Source: Gammaproteobacteria bacterium
GTDB taxonomy: Bacteria > Pseudomonadota > Gammaproteobacteria > Pseudomonadales > Pseudomonadaceae
NCBI GenBank assembly: GCA_903970465.1
Contig: CAJCIO010000088.1
Span: 1-64,000, forward strand
Reading direction: 5' to 3'
Length of the DNA: 64,000 nucleotides
The notes below the pieces were generated by a model. That model was not told where the DNA came from. It worked only from the letters and a program-made list of their open reading frames with translations, and did not search any database. Both the position numbers and the translations under genes were made by a program. Shown here one piece after another: positions 53,972 through 62,294 of this stretch (position 1 is the stretch's first letter; each line of letters opens with the position of its first letter).

Positions 53972-55093
53972 GTGAGCCAATCCAGCCTCGATCCGTTGTT
54001 CAAGCCTTTCAAGCTCAAGTCACTGGCCCTGAAGAACCGCATCGTCATGGCGCCGATGACCCGTTCGTTCGCGCCCGAAGGCGTACCGGATGCCAACATC
54101 GCCGCCTATTATCGTCGTCGTGCCGAAAGCGACGTCGGCTTGATCCTGTCCGAAGGCACGGTGATCGATCGTCCGGGCTCGCGTAACGACCCCGGCATTC
54201 CTTTTTTCCACGGCGAGGCGGCCCTGGCCGGTTGGCAGCAGGTGATCGACGAAGTGCATGCGGCCGGTGGCAAGATGGCCCCGCAGATCTGGCATGTTGG
54301 CGCGGTGGCCAGCTTCCTCACCGACTGGACCCCAGCGCACGGCATTGAAAGCCCGTCAGGTCTGGTGGCTCCGGATACCCCGCGTGGCGCCGCCATGACC
54401 GATGAGGACATTGCCGACACCATCGCTGCCTACGCCAAAGCCGCCGCCGCTGCCCAGCGCCTGGGTTTCGATACCGTTGAAATTCACGGTGCCCACGGTT
54501 ACCTGATCGACCAGTTCTTCTGGGGCGGCACCAACCAGCGTACCGATCGTTTCAACGGTGCAACCATCAAGGAGCGCTCGCGGTTTGCCGCCGAAGTGGT
54601 CAAGGCCACGCGTGCCGCGGTGGGCGAGGACTTCCCGATCATCCTGCGCCTGAGCCAATGGAAGCAGCAGGACTATGCTGCGCGCCTGGCCACCACGCCG
54701 CAGGCCATGACCGACTGGCTGGTGCCCTTGGTCGAGGCTGGAGTGGATATTCTGCATTGCTCACAGCGGCGCTTCTGGGAAGCGGAGTTCCCGGAGCTGG
54801 ACGGCGAAGAGGGCCTGAACTTCGCCGGTTGGGCAAAAAAACTTACCGGCGCGGCAACTATCAGCGTCGGTTCGGTGGGCTTGTCCGGAGATTTCATGGC
54901 CGCGTTCGGCGGTGAGAGCTCGCAGCCGACCAGTCTCGACAAGCTGGTCAAGCGGATGGAAAAGGACGAGTTCGACCTGATCGCCGTGGGCCGCGCACTG
55001 CTCAGCGACCCGCGTTGGGTCGCCAAGGTGCGTGCGGGTGACAGTGAAAGCCTCAAGCCTTTCAATGCCGCCGATCTGGGCGAGTTGGCTTAG
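53972..55093 (+). CDS. Old yellow enzyme family NADH:flavin oxidoreductase
   Basis: The 373-residue FMN enzyme reduces activated alkenes such as quinones, enones or nitro compounds. Typical parts are LKNRIVMAPMTRSF, the active-site-region pair HGAHGYL and the NQRTDRFNG segment. GTG 53972 is preferred because GGAG lies nine bases upstream; ATG 53957 in frame is the alternative. It is divergent from an HxlR regulator, consistent with electrophile detoxification. Confidence 0.9.
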   Translation: MSQSSLDPLFKPFKLKSLALKNRIVMAPMTRSFAPEGVPDANIAAYYRRRAESDVGLILSEGTVIDRPGSRNDPGIPFFHGEAALAGWQQVIDEVHAAGGKMAPQIWHVGAVASFLTDWTPAHGIESPSGLVAPDTPRGAAMTDEDIADTIAAYAKAAAAAQRLGFDTVEIHGAHGYLIDQFFWGGTNQRTDRFNGATIKERSRFAAEVVKATRAAVGEDFPIILRLSQWKQQDYAARLATTPQAMTDWLVPLVEAGVDILHCSQRRFWEAEFPELDGEEGLNFAGWAKKLTGAATISVGSVGLSGDFMAAFGGESSQPTSLDKLVKRMEKDEFDLIAVGRALLSDPRWVAKVRAGDSESLKPFNAADLGELA

Positions 55094-55110
55094 TAGCGCC
55101 AAGACTCCAC

Positions 55111-55195
55111 GGGAGCGAGGGGCTTGCCCCCGAAAAGGCTGTCAGTCACGCAGATGTAGCTGATAGACCCAATCGGCGGCAAGCGCCCTCGCTCC
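55111..55195. repeat. Inverted repeat pair of REP type
   Basis: GGGAGCGAGGGGCTTGCC near 55111 is inverted near 55178-55195 (GGCAAGCGCCCTCGCTCC). It lies between the convergent reductase gene and the binding-protein gene and probably acts as a transcript end. Confidence 0.7.
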
Positions 55196-55199
55196 GGTA

Positions 55200-56240
55200 T
55201 TACAACCCCTCCAGCTTCCTGCGCTCTGTCGCCAGATCCTCAGGGCTTAGTGGCACATACCCCTCAGCGGTATCACGCTGAGCCTTCACCAGTGCCTGAC
55301 CCTCATCGCTCAACGCCACTTCCAGGTAAGCCTTGATAAACGGTTCCAGCGGCTGCCCCGGCGTGACGTTGACGAACAAGTGCAAATACGACGACAACGG
55401 ATAAGCGCCGCTGGCCACCTCGTCATAGCCTGCACCATGGGCCGCTTCTCCTGCCACACGGCTCAGCGCCACCAAACGCAATCCCGGCGCGAGTTTGCTG
55501 GTATTGGCCCAGCCGGTAAGCGCGATGCCATGACTGTCGCTGGCTACCGCCTTGAGCACCTCGGCGACGCTGTCCAGCGCCTCGTAATGCACGCTGAACG
55601 GCAAGCCGCCGAAGCGATCCATGCGCTGATTGGTGGCAAAGCCGCCGTCATCACGCAGCCCGTACACATGGATGCGCCGCGCCGCCCACTCGCCGGTCAG
55701 CCCCAACTGGCCCCAGGTGTTGATGTCGCCGCCTGTCTGCCCGGCAGTCACCACCTGCGCCAGCTGCGGCAGGCTCAACTGCGCCAAGGGGTTATCCGGG
55801 TGTACATAGACGGCCGGTGGCGTCTTGCCGCTGCTTCGTGGGCCCCAGCCCGAATAGCCGATGCGGATGTCCAGCGGCTTGCGCCCGAAGACCTGCTCAT
55901 AGCCGTGCATATCGCCCAGCCAGGCTTCGCGCGACAGCGGCGCGATTGCCGTGGCGCCCGCTGTGAGGGCGGGCAAGCCCACTGAAGAGCCTTCGCCGCG
56001 TACGGCAAAATGCACGCCCGGATGTTGCTTGATAAACAGCGCATCGAGCTGCTCGATCAGGGGCTGCATGCCGTCGTTGCCGATAATGGCGATGGCGCCA
56101 TCGCTGGTCAGGTAACTCGCCTTGGCAGGTACGCGAAGCTCGTCGGCCTGAACGGCGCCGGCGTACAGTTGCACGGCGATCAGCAGGGGTGCCAGCAAGG
56201 CGAAGCGTGGGGTCGATGCGATCAACGCTGGGGCCGTCAT
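55200..56240 (-). CDS. PstS-like periplasmic binding protein 2
   Basis: The 346-residue protein has a signal peptide and a phosphate-binding-protein (PstS/DING-like) fold. Typical segments are AIIGNDGMQPLIEQL, the ligand loop VRGEGSSVGLPALTAG and RDDGGFATNQR. PstS proteins bind phosphate for the Pst ABC importer, but no pst permease or ATPase is nearby. It overlaps the upstream paralogue by four bases (ATGA), and both lie behind a TonB-dependent receptor. The ligand is therefore uncertain: phosphate, a phosphorylated compound, or something else. Confidence 0.85.
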   Translation of the reverse strand: MTAPALIASTPRFALLAPLLIAVQLYAGAVQADELRVPAKASYLTSDGAIAIIGNDGMQPLIEQLDALFIKQHPGVHFAVRGEGSSVGLPALTAGATAIAPLSREAWLGDMHGYEQVFGRKPLDIRIGYSGWGPRSSGKTPPAVYVHPDNPLAQLSLPQLAQVVTAGQTGGDINTWGQLGLTGEWAARRIHVYGLRDDGGFATNQRMDRFGGLPFSVHYEALDSVAEVLKAVASDSHGIALTGWANTSKLAPGLRLVALSRVAGEAAHGAGYDEVASGAYPLSSYLHLFVNVTPGQPLEPFIKAYLEVALSDEGQALVKAQRDTAEGYVPLSPEDLATERRKLEGL

Positions 56241-57283
56241 TGGGGAGTTACCTCATCCAGTTTGGCCAATTCGGCACGGGCATCCGCTGCGCTCAACGGG
56301 AAGTACCCCTTGGGCTGGGCGGCGATGATCTGCTGGCCCTGGCGCGACAGCACAAAGCGCAGGTATTCACGGGCCACCGGGTCGATGGTCTTGCCGGGTT
56401 CGCGGCGCAGATAAAAGTACAGGTAACGGCCATATGGATAGCGACCGTCACGCACTTCGGCCGGGGTGCCGGTGGTCAGCGTGCCGTTTGCGTCGGCGAT
56501 AGGCAATTGCTTGATCTGCGCGTTCTCCAGACCGATGGCGGCCACGGCCAGGCCGGCGGGGTCGGCGGCCAGGCGCTCGAGAATCGCCTCAGTATTGCCA
56601 TAGGCTTCGTAGCCCGCGGCCAACGGCCGGCCGCGCAGGTGAGTGGCCTGCATGTAGGTGCCGAAGCCGGTGAATTCCGGGGTGCCGTACGGGTGAATAC
56701 GGCGCAGGCGCCATTCGCCCGCAAGGCCCAGTTGGCCCCAGGTCGACAGGTCGCCTTCAGGGTTGCCGACGCTCAAGGCGCGGGTCACCTGCAGCGCGCT
56801 GAGCTGCGCGAGGGGGTTGGCGCGGTTGACGTACACCGCCAGCGAGGTGGCCAGGTGCTGAGAGGTGTCGTTGGCCGCATAGGCGATACGGATTTCCAGC
56901 GGCGCTGTGCCGACGATCTTGCGGTAGGCGCTGGCTTCCAACTCATTGATGCCACGGCCCATGGCGCCGAACAGCGTCACGCCATGGGTCAGCAACGGCA
57001 CGGCGCTGGTGGTGCCCTTGGACTCGTTGACGAAACGCCAGCCCGGATGCGCCTTGGCCAGCGCAGTATTGAAGCGCTCGACGATGTAGTTCACGTGTTC
57101 CGCGCCGCCAATGCGGATGGCGCCCGTGGCGTCCAGATACGAGGCGCCTGCCGTGGGGCTCAGGGTTTGTGGCAGGTAGTCGCTCAATCCGGCATCGAGC
57201 ATGACTGGCCTGGCCGCACTGGCGTGGCCTGCGAGCAGGGCGCCCGTGGCCAAGGCCAGGGCGCGCAGCAGGGTAGTGGGCAT
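56237..57283 (-). CDS. PstS-like periplasmic binding protein 1
   Basis: The 348-residue protein has a signal peptide (LLRALALATGALLAGHASA) and the same PstS-like fold as its downstream neighbour, though the binding loop is NESKGTTSAVPLLTHG and an aligned region is GTPEFTGFGTYMQATH. The two share the DLSTWGQLGL/DINTWGQLGL segment, so they are old duplicates. ATG 57283 is chosen over 57310. It starts 27 bases after the receptor stop, which makes an operon likely. Confidence 0.84.
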   Translation of the reverse strand: MPTTLLRALALATGALLAGHASAARPVMLDAGLSDYLPQTLSPTAGASYLDATGAIRIGGAEHVNYIVERFNTALAKAHPGWRFVNESKGTTSAVPLLTHGVTLFGAMGRGINELEASAYRKIVGTAPLEIRIAYAANDTSQHLATSLAVYVNRANPLAQLSALQVTRALSVGNPEGDLSTWGQLGLAGEWRLRRIHPYGTPEFTGFGTYMQATHLRGRPLAAGYEAYGNTEAILERLAADPAGLAVAAIGLENAQIKQLPIADANGTLTTGTPAEVRDGRYPYGRYLYFYLRREPGKTIDPVAREYLRFVLSRQGQQIIAAQPKGYFPLSAADARAELAKLDEVTPQ

Positions 57284-57309
57284 GCTGGCTCCTTTCAAAG
57301 AGGCAGGCA

Positions 57310-59532
57310 TCAGAAGGCCACGGTCACTTTGCCGATGACCTGGCGCGGTTCGCCGATGACGATGGAAGGCGAGCCAAGGCCGCTGCTGCTGACGTAGTAG
57401 GTTTCGTCGAAGAGGTTCTTGACGTTGAGCTGCAGGGTCACATCCTTCTGCTCGACCTTGAGTTTGTAGGCGACGAAGGCATCGGCGACCTTGGCTTCAG
57501 GCAGGTAGTACTCGCGGTTGGCCGCGCCCGTTGCGCCGTCGTTGACCCCCCATTTGCTCATGTAGCGCCCGCCAAAGCCTGCGCGCAGATTGCCGATGCC
57601 GACCTGTCCGAAGTCGCGGGTCAGGTACAGCGCGGCCGTGTTTTTTGACACGCCGTCGAGCGGGGTGCCCTTGAGGATCGGGTCTTCGGTCCATTCGGTG
57701 TCGGTGTAGGCATAGCTGCCGGTCACGCTCCAGGCGGCGCTGAGATGGCCGGTGACGTCCAGTTCGACACCGCGCGAGCGCGCTTCGCCGCCGACCCGGG
57801 TGCAAGTCTCGGTGCCGCAGGTTTCGCTGGTCTGAACGTTCTTTTTGACGATATTGAACACCGCCAGGGTGGCGGTGACCTTGTCGTTCTGGAACTTGGT
57901 GCCAACCTCGTAGGACGTGCCTTCCTCGGGCGGCAAGTCGCCGATCGGCGTGGCGATCGAGGTGTTAGGCCGGAACGACTTGGTGTAGCTGCCATACACC
58001 GACCAGTCTGGGCGGATCAGGTACACCAGGCCCAGGCGCGGCACCAGTTTGCTGCGGTCCTGATCGGAACCGACGATGAAGGGCCGGCCCTTGCCGGTGT
58101 ATTCGCTGAAGGAGTCATAGCGCAGGCCGGCCTGCAGGATCCATTGATCGTTGAGGTGCAGGTTGTCCTGCACGAACAGCGCGTGGGTTTTGAGGTTGTC
58201 GGTCTGATCGCTGTTGGCAGCGCTGACGCGACTCGGCACGGGCACCTGACCGTAGACCGGATCGTTGTAATTGAAGGCAGTGTCGTTGACGTTGCGAATC
58301 AGGTCGCCCAATGTGCGGTCGTTTTTCATGTAGTCGACGCCCACCAGCACCTCATGACGCATGCCCGCCAATTCCAGATCGCCCAGCGCGTTGACGGTGG
58401 CAGTGTGGGCCACCTGCAAGGCGTCGCGGGTCGCATCGCCACGGCGGGTCACTTGGCCCGTGGCGAAGTTGGCGGAAATGTAGCGCGACTGGTGATCGTT
58501 GTAATAGTTGCGGCTGTAGCCATACGCGGCGCGCAGGGTCCAGTCGTCATTGAGGCGATGCTCGGCGTTGAGGTTGAAGGCGTCCGAGCGCCCGGTAGTG
58601 ATGTTGAAGTGCTCGTCCAGGCGCCGCGAGCGGGGAATGTCGAGGACCTTGCCGGTGGTGGTGTTGATCTGCGTACCGCGGTCGAACGGCACCGAATACT
58701 CCATGTGCTCGTAGGCGGCGGTAAGGGTGGTGTCTTCACCGAACCACGACAACGACGGCGCGATCACTTCCTGGTCCGTGCTGCCGAAGTTGCGCCAGTA
58801 ATCGTACTGCTGCTTGTCATAGATAAAACGGTAGGCCAGGCCGGTGTTACCCAGCGGTCCGGTGCTGTCGATCTGCGCGCCACCGCCGCCGAAGCTGGTG
58901 TCCCAGGCAGAGATGGAATTGGCCTGGGTCAGTTGCGGCTTCTTGGTGACCACGTTGATCACGCCACCCGGGTCCTGCACGCCGTAGAGCATGGACGCCG
59001 GGCCCTTGAGCACTTCGACGCGTTCGGTGGTGGGGGTGAAGTTGCGCGCGTTCACCGATTGCATGCCGTCACGCATGATCGAGTTGTCGCGGTTGGTACC
59101 AAAGCCACGCTTGATGATCGCGTCCTGAGTGCCGCCCAGGGTGTTGCCCTGCTTGACGCCGCTGACCGCGTTTATGGCCTCGTCCAGGCTTTGCGGGGCG
59201 CGGTCTTCGATCACCCGATGGGTGACGACGTTGACCGACTGCGGCGTTTCGATCAGCGGTGTCTCGGTGCGCGTGGCTACGGTGGAGCTGACCGCCTGAT
59301 AGCTGACCTGGCTTTTCTCGGTTGGGGTCTGCTCGGCGGTGCCATCGATATTCACGGCGCCTAGTTCAAGGGTGGCCGCTGCCCACACCGGTTGCCCCAA
59401 CGCCAGCATCAAGACGCCCGCCGCGCATGCCGTGCCCCTGTAGCGAGGGGGCTTGCCCAAGATCCAGCCGCCATCCATCGCCAAATATGACGCCATCTCG
59501 GCGCCGGGCGCCATCGCTACAGGGTGTTTCAT
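57310..59532 (-). CDS. TonB-dependent siderophore-type receptor without signalling domain
   Basis: The 740-residue frame encodes a signal region, a plug (about 85-220, with GTQDAIIKRGFGTNRDNSIM and LKGPASMLYGVQDPGGVINV) and a beta-barrel ending in Phe. It takes up iron-siderophore or other large ligands with TonB energy. It closely matches the neighbouring receptor in the plug but lacks the N-terminal STN domain. The signal region is unusual: codons 5-31 overlap a REP element (59435-59524), so the hydrophobic core is preceded by about 35 residues. Met13 or Met19 may be the true start. Candidate Fur boxes lie at 59561 and 59621. Confidence 0.9.
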   Translation of the reverse strand: MKHPVAMAPGAEMASYLAMDGGWILGKPPRYRGTACAAGVLMLALGQPVWAAATLELGAVNIDGTAEQTPTEKSQVSYQAVSSTVATRTETPLIETPQSVNVVTHRVIEDRAPQSLDEAINAVSGVKQGNTLGGTQDAIIKRGFGTNRDNSIMRDGMQSVNARNFTPTTERVEVLKGPASMLYGVQDPGGVINVVTKKPQLTQANSISAWDTSFGGGGAQIDSTGPLGNTGLAYRFIYDKQQYDYWRNFGSTDQEVIAPSLSWFGEDTTLTAAYEHMEYSVPFDRGTQINTTTGKVLDIPRSRRLDEHFNITTGRSDAFNLNAEHRLNDDWTLRAAYGYSRNYYNDHQSRYISANFATGQVTRRGDATRDALQVAHTATVNALGDLELAGMRHEVLVGVDYMKNDRTLGDLIRNVNDTAFNYNDPVYGQVPVPSRVSAANSDQTDNLKTHALFVQDNLHLNDQWILQAGLRYDSFSEYTGKGRPFIVGSDQDRSKLVPRLGLVYLIRPDWSVYGSYTKSFRPNTSIATPIGDLPPEEGTSYEVGTKFQNDKVTATLAVFNIVKKNVQTSETCGTETCTRVGGEARSRGVELDVTGHLSAAWSVTGSYAYTDTEWTEDPILKGTPLDGVSKNTAALYLTRDFGQVGIGNLRAGFGGRYMSKWGVNDGATGAANREYYLPEAKVADAFVAYKLKVEQKDVTLQLNVKNLFDETYYVSSSGLGSPSIVIGEPRQVIGKVTVAF
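59435..59524. repeat. REP/BIME inside the receptor's signal-peptide coding region
   Basis: CCCTGTAGCGAGGGGG at 59436-59451 faces TCGCTACAGGG at 59514-59524, the same family as the hairpin at 21507. The element keeps the frame open and encodes about 30 residues between the first codons and the hydrophobic core of the signal peptide. Confidence 0.75.
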
Positions 59533-59560
59533 GAGTGGTGATCCGTGTGAAGTGAGTGCG

Positions 59561-59579
59561 AATAAGATTGCTTTTCATT
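59561..59579 (-). promoter_or_regulatory. Candidate Fur box, receptor 1 promoter-proximal
   Basis: Read on the minus strand, AATGAAAAGCAATCTTATT matches a Pseudomonas-like AATGATAATCATTCTCATT pattern at 15 of 19 positions. It lies about 30 bases upstream of ATG 59532. Confidence 0.5.
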
Positions 59580-59620
59580 CACTACACGGAGGCCGAGGGT
59601 AAACACCTCAGTAAAAAGTT

Positions 59621-59637
59621 TGAATAATTTTCATTTA
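59621..59637 (-). promoter_or_regulatory. Candidate Fur box, receptor 1 distal
   Basis: Read on the minus strand, TAAATGAAAATTATTCA is close to the Fur consensus core AATGAGAATTATTC. It is about 90 bases upstream of the receptor start. Confidence 0.5.
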
Positions 59638-59660
59638 GTCTGATTTTTTGGGAGCTGCAC

Positions 59661-59755
59661 TGGCCTCTTCGCCAGCAAGCTGTGCTCCCACAGGGGCGGA
59701 ACTATCGGCATGCATCTGTGGCAGCAAGGGTGCGTGTTCGGCGGGGAAGGGGCCA
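59661..59755. repeat. Degenerate REP pair between the two receptor genes
   Basis: A REP copy at 59668-59694 (GCAAGCTGTGCTCCCACAGG) faces a weaker inverse copy near 59715-59750. It lies downstream of the second receptor's stop and upstream of the first receptor's promoter. Confidence 0.6.
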
Positions 59756-59778
59756 GACGCCTCACCGCCATTTACCCG

Positions 59779-62193
59779 TCAAAACTCCACACTACTCGAC
59801 AGCACCACCTGCCGCGGATCGCCCACCGATACCATGTACTGGCTCACGCTAGACGGGTAATACTCGCGGTTGAACAGGTTGTTCAGGTTCAACTGCAACT
59901 GCATTTTGTGCCCCCCCACATGGGTGTCCAGCCGCGCGAAGGCGTCCGTCACCGTATACGCTGGCAGACGGAAGCTGTTGGCGGCGTCACCGGCGCGCTC
60001 GCCGATGTAGCGCGGGCCACCGCCGATATGCACGTCGCCCAGGCCCATCAAACTGCCCATATCCCGGCTCGCATACAACGAGCCACTCTGACGCGGCACG
60101 TTCTGCAGCGGCTTGCCTTGCAACTGTGGATCGCGGGTGACCCAGGCGTCGGTGAACGAGTACGCCGCCATCAGCTCCCAGTGCTCGGCGACGGTGCCAC
60201 TGGCTTCCAGTTCGATGCCGCGTGAGCGCACGGCGCCGGCGTTACGGCTGACGGGCTCGTCATTGATGGTCTCGCTGACCAGCACGTTGCGCTTGCGGAT
60301 GTCGTACAGGGCCAGGCTGGCGGTGAGGCCTTGATCGCGCTCGTACTTGAGGCCGGTCTCCCAGGCCTTGGCTTGTTCCGGGCGGATGGTGGAATCGATG
60401 ATCTGCGTGGTGGCAGCATTGAGCGGGGCGATGCTGGAATTAGGCTTGAACGATTCGCTGTAGCTGGCGTACCAGGACCACTGCGGGGCGAAGCGGTAGA
60501 CCAGGCCGGCGCTCGGCACCCAAGCGCTGCCGTTGATGTCGGTGTTGGCGTGGAACGGCCGACCGCGGCCGGCGTACTGGTCGTATACCAGGGCGCGGGC
60601 GCCGAGGGTGGCGATCCATTGATCGTTGAGGTGAATGCTGTCGCGCAAGTACCAGGCGGTGGTGCGCAGACGGTCAGACTGATCGCTGTCGCTGGACGAG
60701 ACGGTGGTGGGCGCGACTTCACGGCCGTACACCGGGTCCAGGTAACTGAAGGTGCTCAGGGCGGTTTGGCGCAGCAGATCGCCGCGGTAGTAGAGCCGGT
60801 GCTCGTCGCTCATGCCGAGCAGCAGATCGTGCGTCTGGCCCCAAAGCTGCGTGCTGCCGGACAGCTCGAGCTGGCCTTGCTGATCGCGGCTGATCGAGTC
60901 GAGAGTGCCGTCCATGCGCCGTGTCAGGGTTCCGGTCTGGGTGTTCACGCCACTGATGCGCACTTGATAGGCGTCGTAGGATTCTTCGTTGTAGCTGTAA
61001 GCCGCGCGCAGTTGCCAGTCGTCATCCAAGTAACGGAGGTAGCTCAGGCGCACCCGCTCCGAGCGCCCGGCCATGTCATTGAACGGCTCGTCCAGGCGCC
61101 GATCGTAGGGGATGTCGAGCACGTGGCCCGTATTGGGGTTGATCACCGTGCCGCGGTCGAAGGGCGTGACGAAGGTGCGGTGCTCGTAAGCGATCTGCAC
61201 TTCATCGCGCTCGCCGTACCAGGCCAGCGACGGCGCCACCAAGGTCTCGCGGTGCTGGCCGTAGTTGCGCCAGTAGGTATCGTCCTGGTGATCGATGACC
61301 ATCCGATAGGCCAGGCCGTTGCTACCGGTTGCGTCGCTGAACAGCGGGCCAGTGCTGTCGAGTGTCACAGCACCGCCATCGCGGCCGTGGGCAAAGCTCG
61401 ACGCCTTGGCTTGCAGCTCGTTGCGGGGATGCAGTTGCGGGGTCTTGCTGATCACGTTGATCACCCCGCCAGGGTCCTGGATACCGTACAGCAGAGCGGT
61501 GGGGCCCTTGAGCACCTCGATGCTGTCGGTGGTGGCGTTGAAGTTGCGGCCCTGCACCACGGGCATGCCGTCGCGCAGTATCGAGCCGTCGCGGTTGTCG
61601 CCGAAACCGCGCTTGATCAGGGTGTCCTGGGTGCTGCCCAAGGTGTTGCCCTGGGTCAGACCGCTGACATGGCGCAAGGCGTCATCGAGGTTGCGCGGTT
61701 GCTGGTCGCGCAGCACCTCGTGACTGACGCGGCTGATGGCCTGGGGTTGTTCCAGCCAGGGCTGACGGGACTGGCTGACACGGGTCACGGCATCGGGCTG
61801 ATAGCCGCGCGGGCGGTCGCTGTCGATGTTCAAGGGTTGCAGCTGGATGTTGTCGTCTGCGCGGGGCAGTTCACTGATCGCCAGGGTATGCACGTCGCTG
61901 CGCTGGACCGACAGTGAGGTGCCGGCCAGCAACCGCGCCAAGGCTTCTTCGGCGCTGTAGGTGCCTTTGAGCGGCGGCGCTTGCAAACGAAAGGGCAGGT
62001 CTTCGGCGTACACCACGTTCTGGCCGGTCAAGCGACTGACGGCGGCCAAGGCATCACTCAAAGGTTGTGCGGGAAGGGCGAAGCTGTAACGCGGTGCTGC
62101 GCTGTGGACCAGGTTGGCGGCGAAGCTGCCGGGCGCTGCCGCGATGCCGTTGAGGAAGAGTGCCAGCAAGGTATAAGGCAACCGGCAGCGCAT
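59779..62193 (-). CDS. TonB-dependent transducer-receptor with N-terminal STN domain
   Basis: The 804-residue outer-membrane protein has a signal peptide, an STN signalling domain (about 33-108, with ALPAQPLSDALAAVSRLTG), a plug with LKGPTALLYGIQDPGGVINV, and a barrel ending in Phe. The STN domain contacts a FecR-type protein to signal substrate binding to an ECF sigma factor, as in FpvA and FecA. A FecR-like gene lies upstream, separated by a beta-lactamase gene. The ligand is unknown. A candidate Fur box lies about 30 bases before the ATG. Confidence 0.93.
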   Translation of the reverse strand: MRCRLPYTLLALFLNGIAAAPGSFAANLVHSAAPRYSFALPAQPLSDALAAVSRLTGQNVVYAEDLPFRLQAPPLKGTYSAEEALARLLAGTSLSVQRSDVHTLAISELPRADDNIQLQPLNIDSDRPRGYQPDAVTRVSQSRQPWLEQPQAISRVSHEVLRDQQPRNLDDALRHVSGLTQGNTLGSTQDTLIKRGFGDNRDGSILRDGMPVVQGRNFNATTDSIEVLKGPTALLYGIQDPGGVINVISKTPQLHPRNELQAKASSFAHGRDGGAVTLDSTGPLFSDATGSNGLAYRMVIDHQDDTYWRNYGQHRETLVAPSLAWYGERDEVQIAYEHRTFVTPFDRGTVINPNTGHVLDIPYDRRLDEPFNDMAGRSERVRLSYLRYLDDDWQLRAAYSYNEESYDAYQVRISGVNTQTGTLTRRMDGTLDSISRDQQGQLELSGSTQLWGQTHDLLLGMSDEHRLYYRGDLLRQTALSTFSYLDPVYGREVAPTTVSSSDSDQSDRLRTTAWYLRDSIHLNDQWIATLGARALVYDQYAGRGRPFHANTDINGSAWVPSAGLVYRFAPQWSWYASYSESFKPNSSIAPLNAATTQIIDSTIRPEQAKAWETGLKYERDQGLTASLALYDIRKRNVLVSETINDEPVSRNAGAVRSRGIELEASGTVAEHWELMAAYSFTDAWVTRDPQLQGKPLQNVPRQSGSLYASRDMGSLMGLGDVHIGGGPRYIGERAGDAANSFRLPAYTVTDAFARLDTHVGGHKMQLQLNLNNLFNREYYPSSVSQYMVSVGDPRQVVLSSSVEF

Positions 62194-62222
62194 CGCGGGG
62201 AGAGCTCTTGGTCAGGGAAATT

Positions 62223-62241
62223 GATGCGAATATATCTCATT
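62223..62241 (-). promoter_or_regulatory. Candidate Fur box upstream of the transducer gene
   Basis: Read on the minus strand, AATGAGATATATTCGCATC matches the Fur-like consensus at about 13 of 19 positions, including the AATGAGA and ATTC parts. It lies 30 bases before ATG 62193. Confidence 0.45.
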
Positions 62242-62294
62242 AGCGATTGATGTGCACGCAGCAAAGGCGTCTTCGTGCCGCGCTGGCTGCAGAT

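Noticed and set aside
57745..59364. A 539-codon plus-strand frame opposite the first TonB receptor
   Set aside because: It mirrors the codon phase of the receptor and has Ala/Gly/Val-rich content without domain features.
60331..61917. A 528-codon plus-strand frame opposite the TonB transducer
   Set aside because: It is a shadow of the real gene on the minus strand with no ribosome binding site or domain.
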